Positions 8,115-14,529 of a stretch of DNA of 20,800 nt are shown here, in pieces. The notes below the pieces were generated by a model. That model ran no database searches, had not been told where the DNA came from, and saw nothing but the letters and a program-made list of their open reading frames with translations. Each line of letters begins with the position of its first letter. The first letter of the stretch is position 1. The position numbers and the translations under genes are program-made. Origin of the DNA: CAZSDP01 sp964605665 (GTDB lineage: Bacteria; Planctomycetota; UBA8108; UBA1146); NCBI GenBank assembly GCA_964605665.1, contig CAZSDP010000042.1:1-20800 (forward strand), read 5' to 3'.

Positions 8115-8792
8115 TCAGCGACCAGTTTCAGTCACTCGCTTCTCCCACTCTTGTCCCTTGAACTCAAAGGAGTCGAGCGAAGTATAGAATTCATCTCCAG
8201 GTCGCTCGTAACGCAGCACGAGGACCCTTTCCGTCACTTTGAAGCCCCCACCCGGCAACTCTTCGATCTCGATATCATCGACCAATCCGTGGATCTCCAC
8301 CCGGATTTGATCCGCTTCTGCATCGATCGGATTGAAGATGGCCACGCACTCCGACTTCTTTCCCGCGGGGAAATCAGTGTAGGAGCCGATGCCTTCACCG
8401 GCCTTGAGAAGATCAGCCTTCGACTGCATCGGTCGACGCTCGAGCTTCTCTACCCGCTTTTCAACGTCAGCGAGCGCGAGGTCGCTGTAACGCCGCCCCT
8501 TATCGGAGTAGGCCCGAACCGTGACAAAGAACTTGCCACCCTCAGTCCCTTTGTTCTCCAACGTGTATGGAAGATACCAATAGAGGCGTCCACTTCGAAC
8601 GGTGTCACCTCGGGCAGAATCTCCGTCAGGTGCGGGATAAACGGTGACCGACTTCGGCGTGCCAGCTGTGAAGACGAGCTGCGCAATATCTCCAGCATCT
8701 TGCGGCCGGCCATCCAGCGCCGACCAGGTAAAAGCGAGGAGTGGCAGGAGTATCAGCACAACTCTCTGCATACGGACGCGGATCCGGGACAA
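8115..8792 (-). CDS. Small secreted protein of unknown function, TTG start
   Basis: A protein of about 226 residues starting LSRIRVRMQRVVL, with a clear export signal (VVLILLPLLAFTWSA) and cleavage probably near the ALDG that follows. The mature part is mostly beta: an Ig-like or immunoglobulin-fold feel around GRLYWYLPYTLENKGTEGGK, FFVTVRAYSDKGRRYSDLAL, and near the end RVLVLRYERPGDEFYTS. An amphipathic helix around ADVEKRVEKLERRP splits it. I do not recognise a named family. The TTG at 8792 is preferred because a perfect AAGGAGGT (8797-8804) precedes it at ideal spacing. The ATG at 8771 lies 25 nt from that site. The frame runs open upstream to an ATG at 9128, but that would bury the signal peptide 120 residues in. 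It heads the three-gene leftward unit under the promoter at 9194-9223. Confidence 0.8.
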   Translation of the reverse strand: MSRIRVRMQRVVLILLPLLAFTWSALDGRPQDAGDIAQLVFTAGTPKSVTVYPAPDGDSARGDTVRSGRLYWYLPYTLENKGTEGGKFFVTVRAYSDKGRRYSDLALADVEKRVEKLERRPMQSKADLLKAGEGIGSYTDFPAGKKSECVAIFNPIDAEADQIRVEIHGLVDDIEIEELPGGGFKVTERVLVLRYERPGDEFYTSLDSFEFKGQEWEKRVTETGR

Positions 8793-8796
8793 GGGG

Positions 8797-8804
8797 ACCT
8801 CCTT
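8797..8804 (-). promoter_or_regulatory. Perfect Shine-Dalgarno fixing a TTG start
   Basis: AAGGAGGT on the minus strand lies 4 nt before TTG at 8792-8790. It is the strongest ribosome-binding site in the window and decides the start of the small secreted protein against both the ATG further downstream (8771) and the open frame upstream. Confidence 0.85.
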
Positions 8805-8924
8805 CAGGGACCGACCGTCAACAGCCATGGCCACCCCCCTGGGCAAGCCGGGCGCAAAACGGAGGGGGAAGGGGAGCGGAAGATGACTCAGCATCTCTGC
8901 TCCGATTTCTTTCCGATTCGACAG

Positions 8925-8942
8925 CTCTCCACTTATGGAGAG
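8925..8942 (-). promoter_or_regulatory. Leader hairpin, 7-bp perfect stem
   Basis: On the minus strand CTCTCCA and TGGAGAG pair with a TAAG tetraloop, about 130 nt before the TTG start. It is one of several hairpins in the predicted leader of the small secreted protein gene. No U-run follows, so it is not an obvious terminator. Confidence 0.5.
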
Positions 8943-9099
8943 GAGATCTCGGAAGAGACGACCGCCCGCTGAGACCGACATCGGAGTCGTTGGGAACTCT
9001 GATCTCGAACTCGGCTCTCGACTCTGACAACAAGTCGGCGGAGCAGTCTCTGCATCCTGACAGCCCCCTGCCAAGATCACCCGCTGCGGCGCCCGAAGG

Positions 9100-9124
9100 G
9101 GGAACGAACTCGAGTTCGAGTCCC
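9100..9124 (-). promoter_or_regulatory. Leader hairpin built on a 14-bp palindrome
   Basis: The perfect palindrome CGAACTCGAGTTCG lies at 9105-9118. Flanking GGGA and TCCC on the minus strand extend it to an interrupted stem of about nine pairs with a TCGA loop. It lies some 65 nt into the predicted leader. It could equally be a protein-binding dyad. Confidence 0.5.
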
Positions 9125-9140
9125 ACATCGGTCAACCACC

Positions 9141-9174
9141 GATCGTTGGCGAAACAAACAGGCCCCCAACGATC
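9141..9174 (-). promoter_or_regulatory. Leader-proximal 9-bp inverted repeat
   Basis: GATCGTTGG (minus strand) pairs perfectly with CCAACGATC across a 16-nt loop. It begins about 13 nt after the inferred transcription start, so it would form the 5' hairpin of the transcript. Such a 5' stem may stabilise the mRNA, or the dyad may be an operator just downstream of the promoter. Confidence 0.6.
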
Positions 9175-9193
9175 CAACTTCCGAGAGGGTCTG

Positions 9194-9223
9194 ATTATAG
9201 GTCGATTGGTGAGGGGCTGTCAA
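9194..9223 (-). promoter_or_regulatory. Consensus sigma-70 promoter of the leftward secreted-protein operon
   Basis: On the minus strand a perfect -35 TTGACA (9218-9223) and a perfect -10 TATAAT (9194-9199) are separated by 18 bp. Both hexamers match the consensus, which is rare in GC-rich sequence. The inferred start is near 9187. This gives a leader of about 395 nt before the TTG at 8792. No competing promoter of this quality was found nearer the gene. Confidence 0.75.
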
Positions 9224-9349
9224 CGGCGCCAAGTGGCCCACCCCCGGCTCCTCCTCCCAGGGGGCACCGACCCCGTGCAACGCGGTTCTGAGGTCCCCGT
9301 CCCCTCTCGAAGCCCTGATGGGCACGTTGCTTGGAAAAATCAGGCTCGC

Positions 9350-9377
9350 TGGAAAATTCGTCTCCTCCCGTTAGAAT
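9350..9377 (+). promoter_or_regulatory. Possible promoter for the prepilin gene
   Basis: TGGAAA (9350-9355) and TAGAAT (9372-9377), with a 16-bp spacer, fit the sigma-70 consensus at 4/6 and 5/6. If real, transcription starts near 9384 and the 14-bp repeat array falls inside the leader. The spacer is short and the match could be chance. Confidence 0.3.
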
Positions 9378-9451
9378 CGGGCCCTTGCTCTCGCTGAGGC
9401 GCCATCAGCTTCCAGAAGTGCCACCGAGATTTGCAACGTCTCCCGTGCCGT

Positions 9452-9521
9452 TGACACTCAGTGCATGACACTCAGTGCATGACACTCAGTGCATGACACT
9501 CAGTGCATGACACTCAGTGCA
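9452..9521. repeat. Five exact copies of a 14-bp tandem repeat
   Basis: The unit TGACACTCAGTGCA is repeated five times without a mismatch, followed by a decayed partial copy (TGGCACGCAG). Each unit contains the dyad CACTCAGTG, so the array offers five evenly spaced palindromic sites at a 14-bp period. It lies 165 bp before the prepilin start. There are no spacers, so it is not a CRISPR. Confidence 0.95.
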
Positions 9522-9685
9522 TGGCACGCAGGGGATTCACGCAAAACTGTCCACGGGGGCCGGTCGGAACCGTGCCGAGTCTCGGAGGAGACACCGGTCC
9601 TCGGAAGAGCTGCTGAGCCTCGGAGAGAAATCGCCTCGGAAAGAAATCGCGCTCTGCCTCGAGCAGAGCAATGGAAGGAGTCACG

Positions 9686-10285
9686 ATGGGGAACACCACC
9701 GGAAACCGCCGTCGGGATGGATTCACGCTGGTTGAGCTACTCGTGGTGATCGCGATCATCGGAGCACTGGCTGGATTGCTCGCGCCGAACATCATCAACG
9801 CTCGTCGTCAAGCGGCGCGCACGCAGTGCTTGAACAACATCAAGGGGATCGGTGCGATGTGTCTCTCCTTCTCCCAGGAGACGAAGAATCGCGGCCTCCT
9901 CCCATTTGGTAAAGGCAAGAGTCCTCTCGCCTACGAGTCTCTCCAGACTCTGGTCGACGCTTACAAGGGTGAACTTAAACCGGAACAGTTTGTCTGCCCC
10001 GAGTCTCTAGACACCCCTGCTGAGAAGGATGAGAGCAACTACTTCACCCTCGACGAAGACACCTGCAGCTACGCATATCTCAAGACGAAGAAGAAGAACA
10101 TCGCGAGCTCGAGCACAATTCTCGTCGCCGATGACTCGGTGAAGGACGAAGAAGCTGGCGTGGATGAGAATCACAAAGATGGCGTCAACGTCTACTACCT
10201 CGATAACTCAGCGAAGTTTCTCGAAAAATCTGAAGAGTTCCCTGATACCGATCTTCCAAAAGGCTTGGTCGGGAACGCCGGTTAG
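9686..10285 (+). CDS. Type IV prepilin / pseudopilin-like protein with H-X9-D motif
   Basis: The 199-residue protein starts with a short basic leader ending RRRDG, then the class III signal: cleavage after G12, mature FTLVE with Glu at +5, and a hydrophobic N-terminal helix FTLVELLVVIAIIGALAGLLAP. This is the substrate pattern of prepilin peptidase PilD/GspO. The C-terminal part has NHKDGVNVYYLDNSAKFL, matching the H-X9-DG processing-associated motif common in planctomycete pseudopilins except that the last Gly is Asn. Two cysteines (C49 and C95) could form a disulfide. The ATG at 9686 is preferred over the in-frame ATG at 9671 because AAGGAG lies 5 nt before it. No assembly ATPase or secretin gene is nearby, so this is one of the scattered single pseudopilin genes. 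A strong terminator follows. Confidence 0.9.
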   Translation: MGNTTGNRRRDGFTLVELLVVIAIIGALAGLLAPNIINARRQAARTQCLNNIKGIGAMCLSFSQETKNRGLLPFGKGKSPLAYESLQTLVDAYKGELKPEQFVCPESLDTPAEKDESNYFTLDEDTCSYAYLKTKKKNIASSSTILVADDSVKDEEAGVDENHKDGVNVYYLDNSAKFLEKSEEFPDTDLPKGLVGNAG

Positions 10286-10331
10286 GGATTCACTCGATAT
10301 TCAGTGAGGAACCAAGTCTCGCTGGTCATCA

Positions 10332-10368
10332 AAAAAGGCTCGAACTCACGCTGAGTTCGAGCCTTTTT
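10332..10368. terminator. Bidirectional intrinsic terminator
   Basis: A perfect 12-bp stem GGCTCGAACTCA/TGAGTTCGAGCC with a CGC loop is followed by TTTTT on the plus strand and, read leftwards, by a run of six Ts (plus-strand AAAAAA). It lies between the convergent prepilin gene and yacG, and can end both transcripts. Confidence 0.95.
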
Positions 10369-10412
10369 CAATGGTGCACGATTGATCTGATCAATCGCGG
10401 CCGGTTCACAGA

Positions 10413-10601
10413 TCAGAGAGATTCGGTCTCAGTGGAATCGTCGAACTCTTCCTGACCCGAGTTCGCGGGACCCGCGATCCGGTACTTTTCCTCAGCCCAA
10501 CTGCTCAGATCATGATCACGGCATTCGACCGAGCAAAAGGGGAAGGTCGGCTGATCACGCCGGACTCGCTTCTCTCGACAACCAGGACATCGAACCTGCA
10601 T
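10413..10601 (-). CDS. yacG: YacG-family zinc protein (DNA gyrase inhibitor family)
   Basis: The 62-residue protein has the YacG zinc site of four cysteines: CPGC (C5, C8) and CSVEC (C23, C27). The family-specific FPFCSVECRDHDLSSWAEEKYRI follows, comparable to the usual RPFCSxRCRxxDLxxWxxExYxI. In E. coli, YacG binds GyrB and inhibits gyrase; whether that holds here is unknown. Length is typical and the C-terminus is acidic. Its ATG overlaps the stop of the preceding zinc-ribbon gene as TAATG, which implies translational coupling. It is the last gene of the chaperone operon, just before the bidirectional terminator. Two small zinc proteins at the end of a heat-shock operon suggest a shared stress or redox link, but that is inference. 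Confidence 0.9.
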   Translation of the reverse strand: MQVRCPGCREKRVRRDQPTFPFCSVECRDHDLSSWAEEKYRIAGPANSGQEEFDDSTETESL

Positions 10602-10942
10602 TACGATGACTTTTTCTTGTCAGTGCTCGAAGACTTTGAAGAATCCTTCGTACCACCGCTCTTCTTGCTCGAGTCACTCGACGAGCTCTTCTCTTTAGAG
10701 CTTGAATCCGCTTTCGAAGTCGCCGAGGACTCCTCTTTCGCACCTTCTTGATAACTCTTGCTGCGGTAGTCGGTCTCGTAGAAACCACTACCGCGGAAAA
10801 TGATCCCCGCTCCACTACCGATCAAGCGACGCACTTTTCGCTTTTTGCATTCCGGACATGTCTTGACCGGATCACTTCCCATCGGCTGAAACAACTCAAA
10901 TCGGTGTGAACAAGCATCGCACTCATATTCGTACGTTGGCAT
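10601..10942 (-). CDS. FmdB-family zinc-ribbon protein with Ser/Lys-rich tail
   Basis: The first 60 or so residues are a typical FmdB/CxxC_CXXC_SSSS domain: MPTYEYECDACSHRFE, a zinc ribbon made by C8, C11, C29 and C32, then the conserved RLIGSGAGIIFRGSGFYETDY. The rest (about 65-113) is a low-complexity tail of Ser, Lys, Asp and Thr, common in this family. The function is poorly known; members have been called regulators of formamidase or amidase genes, but general evidence is thin. The start is the ATG at 10942, two codons after the grpE stop, with GAG-rich sequence upstream. A start at 10972 would overlap grpE and lacks homology. The stop overlaps the yacG ATG. Likely co-transcribed with grpE and yacG. 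Confidence 0.9.
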   Translation of the reverse strand: MPTYEYECDACSHRFELFQPMGSDPVKTCPECKKRKVRRLIGSGAGIIFRGSGFYETDYRSKSYQEGAKEESSATSKADSSSKEKSSSSDSSKKSGGTKDSSKSSSTDKKKSS

Positions 10943-10946
10943 CTCG

Positions 10947-11657
10947 TTACTCGCCTTCAGGAGCCTTGGCAACGATGACTCGAGCAGCTCTCACCAGCGT
11001 ATCTCTTAAGCGATATCCTCGCTCCAACTCTTGAAGCACGCATCCAGCTGCAACTTCGTCACTCTCTTGGTGAACAAGAGCTTCGTGCCACTCTGGATCA
11101 AAGGGCTCACCGACTGCGGGCACCTCTTCAATCGAGAACTCGCCCAGCAGCGCTGTGACCTTATCGAGAATCAGCTTCAACCCCACGGTCACTGACTCCT
11201 GTGAATCTTCCGAGTCGCCTACACTCTCTGAAGCGAGGCGAAGCGCATCGACCACCGGGAGAACGGAACGGAAAATCTGAACGATCGTTCTCTCTTCTCG
11301 ATCACGCAACTCTTGTTGGGTTCGCCTTCGGAAGTTCTCGAACTCGGCCTGCATTCTCTGAAGCCGCTCGACATAGAACCGCTCTTGCTCTTCCACGGTC
11401 ATCGGCGATTCGTCAGCAGCGCTCTTCGCCTCGACTGATTCTTCGCTTTCGACTTCTTCACCGTTCGAGTCCGCCTCTAGATCAGCTTCATTTTCGGCCA
11501 CGGACTCCGACTCGGCATCGGATCGCGCCTCCGCCCGAAGCTCGTCTGAGGCAAAGTTATCCTCTGCATCAAAAGAAACTTCATCACCGAGGCTGTCTTG
11601 GTTCATTTCAAAAGAAGAGCGATCGGTCATGTTGTCGCTTCCACCGCTACCGTTCAT
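10947..11657 (-). CDS. grpE: Nucleotide-exchange factor GrpE
   Basis: GrpE releases ADP from DnaK and is a homodimer. The C-terminal 150 or so residues are typical: a long coiled coil from about residue 88 (VEEQERFYVERLQRMQAEFENFRRR), then the beta-wing domain with FDPEWHEALVHQESDEVAAGCVLQELERGYRLRDTLVRAARVIVA. Residues 1-85 are a very acidic Glu/Asp/Ser-rich disordered extension, longer than in E. coli. The start is either 11657 (preceded by GAGAG) or the ATG at residue 10 (preceded by GGTGGAA). It begins 13 nt after dnaJ and is followed within 5 nt by the zinc-ribbon gene. dnaK itself is not in the window. Confidence 0.95.
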   Translation of the reverse strand: MNGSGGSDNMTDRSSFEMNQDSLGDEVSFDAEDNFASDELRAEARSDAESESVAENEADLEADSNGEEVESEESVEAKSAADESPMTVEEQERFYVERLQRMQAEFENFRRRTQQELRDREERTIVQIFRSVLPVVDALRLASESVGDSEDSQESVTVGLKLILDKVTALLGEFSIEEVPAVGEPFDPEWHEALVHQESDEVAAGCVLQELERGYRLRDTLVRAARVIVAKAPEGE

Positions 11658-11670
11658 CGGCTCTCGATCC

Positions 11671-12801
11671 TCACTCGAAGTAGTTCTTGAGGCGCTCGAA
11701 GAACGAGTGCCGCTTTGATCCGACGTCTTTCTCCTCTAGCTCGGCTAGTTTACGGAGAAGATCTTCTTGTTCCTCGTTGAGCTTCTTCGGAACTTCAACG
11801 GCCACCTTGATCAGCTGATCACCAGATCGGTGACCGTGAAGACTGGGGAAGCCCTGCCCTCGCAAGCGCAGAATCTCTCCGGCTTGAGTTCCAGCAGGAA
11901 TCGTCATCGTTGCTCGTCCTCGAAGAGTCGGGACTTCAATCTGGCATCCGAGAGCAGCCTGGGTGAATGCGACGGGAATCTCACAGAGAACATCATTGTC
12001 AACTCGCTGGAAGAACTCGTGTGGTTCGAGGCGGATGATCACGTGAAGATCACCCGCTGGCCCACCGCGGTGCCCAGCATTTCCAGCGCCCGTCACCCGA
12101 ATGCGCGTACCGTCATGAACGCCGGCTGGAACATCGATCCGAAGATCTTCTTTCTTTCGACGCCGACCTTCTCCATGACAATCGCTGCAAGGATTGTCGA
12201 TCCGAACACCCTCCCCTTTGCATTGGGGACAAACGGTTCGAACTGCAAAGAACCCTTGCGACTGCTGGACCTGCCCAACTCCCCCACACATCTGACAAGT
12301 TGACAAATCGGTTCCGGGCTTGGCTCCACTTCCGCTGCAGGTACCACATCCAACCCGTCGAGTGACCGAGAGATTACGCTCGGTACCCTCCGCAGCTTCG
12401 GAAAATGTGATCGGGACTTCTGCTCTGAGACTCTCCCCCTGCTGAGGGTGCTGTCGACCACCCCCACCAAAGAAATCTTCGAAGATCGAGGATGATCCTC
12501 CCCGTCCTCCAAAGATGTCACCGAACACCGAGAAGATGTCCTCAACGTTCGAAAAGCCCTGCGGACCCGCCCCTGCGCCAGAGAGACCGGCGTGGCCAAA
12601 CTGATCATAGGTGGAGCGCTTCTCAGAGTCGCTCAAGACATCGTATGCCTCAGCCGCCTCCTTGAATTGCTTCTCCGCCTCGGCATCTCCGGGGTTCTTA
12701 TCCGGATGATACTTGAGCGCAAGTTGTCGGTAGGACTTCTTGATCTCGTCTTCGGACGCATCGCGGCCAACCCCGAGGATGTCGTAGTAGTCGCGGCTCA
12801 T
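11671..12801 (-). CDS. dnaJ: Chaperone DnaJ (type I Hsp40)
   Basis: The 376-residue protein has the full type I layout. The J domain (1-70) carries the HPD triad at 32-34, which stimulates DnaK ATPase. A Gly/Phe-rich linker (about 75-115) includes a GGR-GG stretch and the SSIFEDFFGGG motif. The zinc domain has four CxxCxGxG motifs, at 152, 169, 191 and 205. The two substrate-binding beta domains follow, with a short acidic and basic C-terminus ending NYFE. No key residue is missing. It lies 37 nt after groEL-A and 13 nt before grpE on the same strand. It works with DnaK and GrpE to fold or hold unfolded proteins. Only GrpE accompanies it here. Confidence 0.97.
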   Translation of the reverse strand: MSRDYYDILGVGRDASEDEIKKSYRQLALKYHPDKNPGDAEAEKQFKEAAEAYDVLSDSEKRSTYDQFGHAGLSGAGAGPQGFSNVEDIFSVFGDIFGGRGGSSSIFEDFFGGGGRQHPQQGESLRAEVPITFSEAAEGTERNLSVTRRVGCGTCSGSGAKPGTDLSTCQMCGGVGQVQQSQGFFAVRTVCPQCKGEGVRIDNPCSDCHGEGRRRKKEDLRIDVPAGVHDGTRIRVTGAGNAGHRGGPAGDLHVIIRLEPHEFFQRVDNDVLCEIPVAFTQAALGCQIEVPTLRGRATMTIPAGTQAGEILRLRGQGFPSLHGHRSGDQLIKVAVEVPKKLNEEQEDLLRKLAELEEKDVGSKRHSFFERLKNYFE

Positions 12802-12838
12802 CGGTTCGTCCCGACTTTCGCTTCTCTCTCTCGGAGAA

Positions 12839-14443
12839 TCAGCTCAAAGCTCCCTCGACCGCCTCGTCTTCTTTTCCGACTTCGGTGATCGCGGTATCTG
12901 AGGTCAGGTAAAGAGTCGCGATGCTCGCCGCGTTGTGCAGAGCAACACGCATCACTTTTGCAGAATCGATCACTCCCGCTCGGACGAGATCGACCACCTT
13001 CCCCTTCTCTGCGCTGAATCCTTCGCTCCACTCTTCCGCCTCTTCAACCTCGGCGCAAATCGCAGGACCGTCGAGTCCCAGGTTGTCGACAAGTTGAATC
13101 AAAGGCGCTCGAAGGGCGCGCATGACCACTTCAACACCAAACTTCTCATCACCCTTCGCCTTCGTCTCCTCGACGTAGGGAATCGCCCGCACATACCCAG
13201 TCCCGGCACCAGGGACAACTCCATCTTCCATGGCAGCTCGAGTGGCGGAGAGGGCATCGTCCGCACGATCTTTACGTTCTTTGATCGCAGCTTCGCTATG
13301 CCCGCCAATTCGGATGACCGCGATCTTCCCAGCGATCTTCGCCAAGCGCTCTTCCAGCTTTTCGCGATCATAGGTGGAGGTCGTCTGCTCGATTTGCGCC
13401 CGCATCTGTTCGCAACGAGCTTCGATGTTGGCTTTCTTCCCTGATCCCTTGAAGACCAAGGTCTTGTCTTTGGAGATCTCTACTTTCTTCGCTTTACCGA
13501 GATCGCTCACCTTGACGGCGGACCAATCGAAGCCGGTGTCCTTAGCGAAGAAGGTTCCTCCAGTCATCACAGAGAAGTCCTCGAGCATCGCCTTGCGACG
13601 ATCTCCAAAACCAGGAGCCTTGATGGCCGCGACTCGCAAGACGCCTCGAAGCCGGTTGAGAATCAGGGCGTGGAGCGCTTCTCCCTCGACGTCTTCTGCG
13701 ACGATCAAGAGGGGCTTACCAGAAGAGACCACCTGCTCCAGAATCGGCAAGATTTCCCCCATCGAGGAGATCTTACGATCGGTGACCAGAATCAGCGCAT
13801 CGTCGAGGGCAACCTCTAGGTTTTCAGCATCGGTGATGAAGTAGGGCGACAGGTAGCCCTTGTCGATTTCAAAACCTTCGACCAAGTCGAGGTAGGTATC
13901 GACTCCGTCGTTCTCCTCGACGGTGACAACGCCTTGCAAACCGACCTTGCTCATCGCCTCGCCGAACATCGAACCGAGTTCGACATCGTTGCTGGCGATA
14001 GTTCCCACTTGCTCGGTCATCTTGCGAGACTCAACCGGCACTGAGTTGTCGACAAGACCCTCGATCGCCTTCTCAACCGCAAGTTCGATGCCGCGACGCA
14101 GCGCGATGGGACTGACGCCGTGACCGACGTATTTCGATCCCTCTTCGATCATCGCTTCCGCAAGAATCACGGCACTCGTCGTGCCATCACCAACTTCTTT
14201 GTTGGTGCGATTTGCGACTTCATTGATCAGTTTCGCACCCATGTTGTGGAAGGGATGCTCTACTTCGATTTCGCGGGACACATTGAGACCGTCTCGGGTC
14301 ATCGAAGCTTTGCTCAGGCCTTTTTCGATCATCACATTGCGTCCAGAGGGACCATAGGTCACCCGAACCGCACGTGCGAGTTTTCGCACTCCTGCCTGCA
14401 ATTGGCGGCGCGCTTCCTCGTCAAACAAGATCTGCTTGGTCAT
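12839..14443 (-). CDS. groEL: Divergent GroEL paralogue (GroEL-A)
   Basis: A 534-residue chaperonin alignable over its full length: RRGIELAVEKAI, VEGFEIDKGYLSPYF, KPLLIVAEDVEGEAL and IKAPGFGDRRKAMLEDF. Apical GroES/substrate-binding residues (Tyr, Tyr, Phe in the GYLSPYF block) are kept. The nucleotide pocket departs from E. coli in several places: TLGP is TYGP (29-32), GDGTTT is GDGTTS (85-90), GGG is GAG (412-414), and the Asn479/Ala481 positions appear as Ser and Glu (GFSAE, 475-479). The catalytic Asp398 equivalent is kept (D396 in RADDAL). The C-terminus is VEGALS, without the Gly-Gly-Met tail. It lies 86 nt downstream of GroEL-B and 37 nt upstream of dnaJ. Probably a specialised or co-assembling subunit. 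ATG 14443, Shine-Dalgarno only GGACGGA. Confidence 0.95.
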   Translation of the reverse strand: MTKQILFDEEARRQLQAGVRKLARAVRVTYGPSGRNVMIEKGLSKASMTRDGLNVSREIEVEHPFHNMGAKLINEVANRTNKEVGDGTTSAVILAEAMIEEGSKYVGHGVSPIALRRGIELAVEKAIEGLVDNSVPVESRKMTEQVGTIASNDVELGSMFGEAMSKVGLQGVVTVEENDGVDTYLDLVEGFEIDKGYLSPYFITDAENLEVALDDALILVTDRKISSMGEILPILEQVVSSGKPLLIVAEDVEGEALHALILNRLRGVLRVAAIKAPGFGDRRKAMLEDFSVMTGGTFFAKDTGFDWSAVKVSDLGKAKKVEISKDKTLVFKGSGKKANIEARCEQMRAQIEQTTSTYDREKLEERLAKIAGKIAVIRIGGHSEAAIKERKDRADDALSATRAAMEDGVVPGAGTGYVRAIPYVEETKAKGDEKFGVEVVMRALRAPLIQLVDNLGLDGPAICAEVEEAEEWSEGFSAEKGKVVDLVRAGVIDSAKVMRVALHNAASIATLYLTSDTAITEVGKEDEAVEGALS

Positions 14444-14529
14444 GATTTCGTCCGTCCGATCATCGATCGTCGTGAATGGCTAATTTCGTCAAGAACACGG
14501 TTCACACGGTGGGCATTCGCCACGCAGGG

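Larger units (their letters stand above)
8793..9685. other. Long non-coding region: leader, promoter and repeat array
   Basis: Almost 900 bases without a supportable gene. From left to right it holds the predicted leftward 5' leader (8793 to about 9187) with several hairpins and the leftward promoter (9194-9223). It then holds a possible rightward promoter (9350-9377), a five-copy 14-bp array (9452-9521) and a 16-bp near-perfect duplication (9618-9649, CCTCGGARAGAAATCG twice). No tRNA, rRNA or known riboswitch motif was recognised. Confidence 0.6.

Noticed and set aside
7578..8972. A 464-codon plus-strand open frame
   Set aside because: It is antisense to the lipoprotein, 99-aa and secreted-protein genes, which have signal peptides, propeller repeats and good start sites. 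The antisense product has no recognisable motif.
8793..9128. N-terminal extension of the small secreted protein to an ATG at 9128
   Set aside because: It would put the signal peptide 120 residues inside the protein. The extension has no motif and the TTG at 8792 has a perfect Shine-Dalgarno.
9095..9140. tRNA, because of a GTTCGAG T-loop-like sequence
   Set aside because: The flanking five bases do not pair as a T stem, and there is no anticodon arm or acceptor stem at the right distance. The signal comes from a palindrome.
9452..9521. CRISPR array
   Set aside because: Units of 14 bp are directly adjacent with no spacers, and no cas genes are nearby. The same holds for the 16-bp array near 6206.
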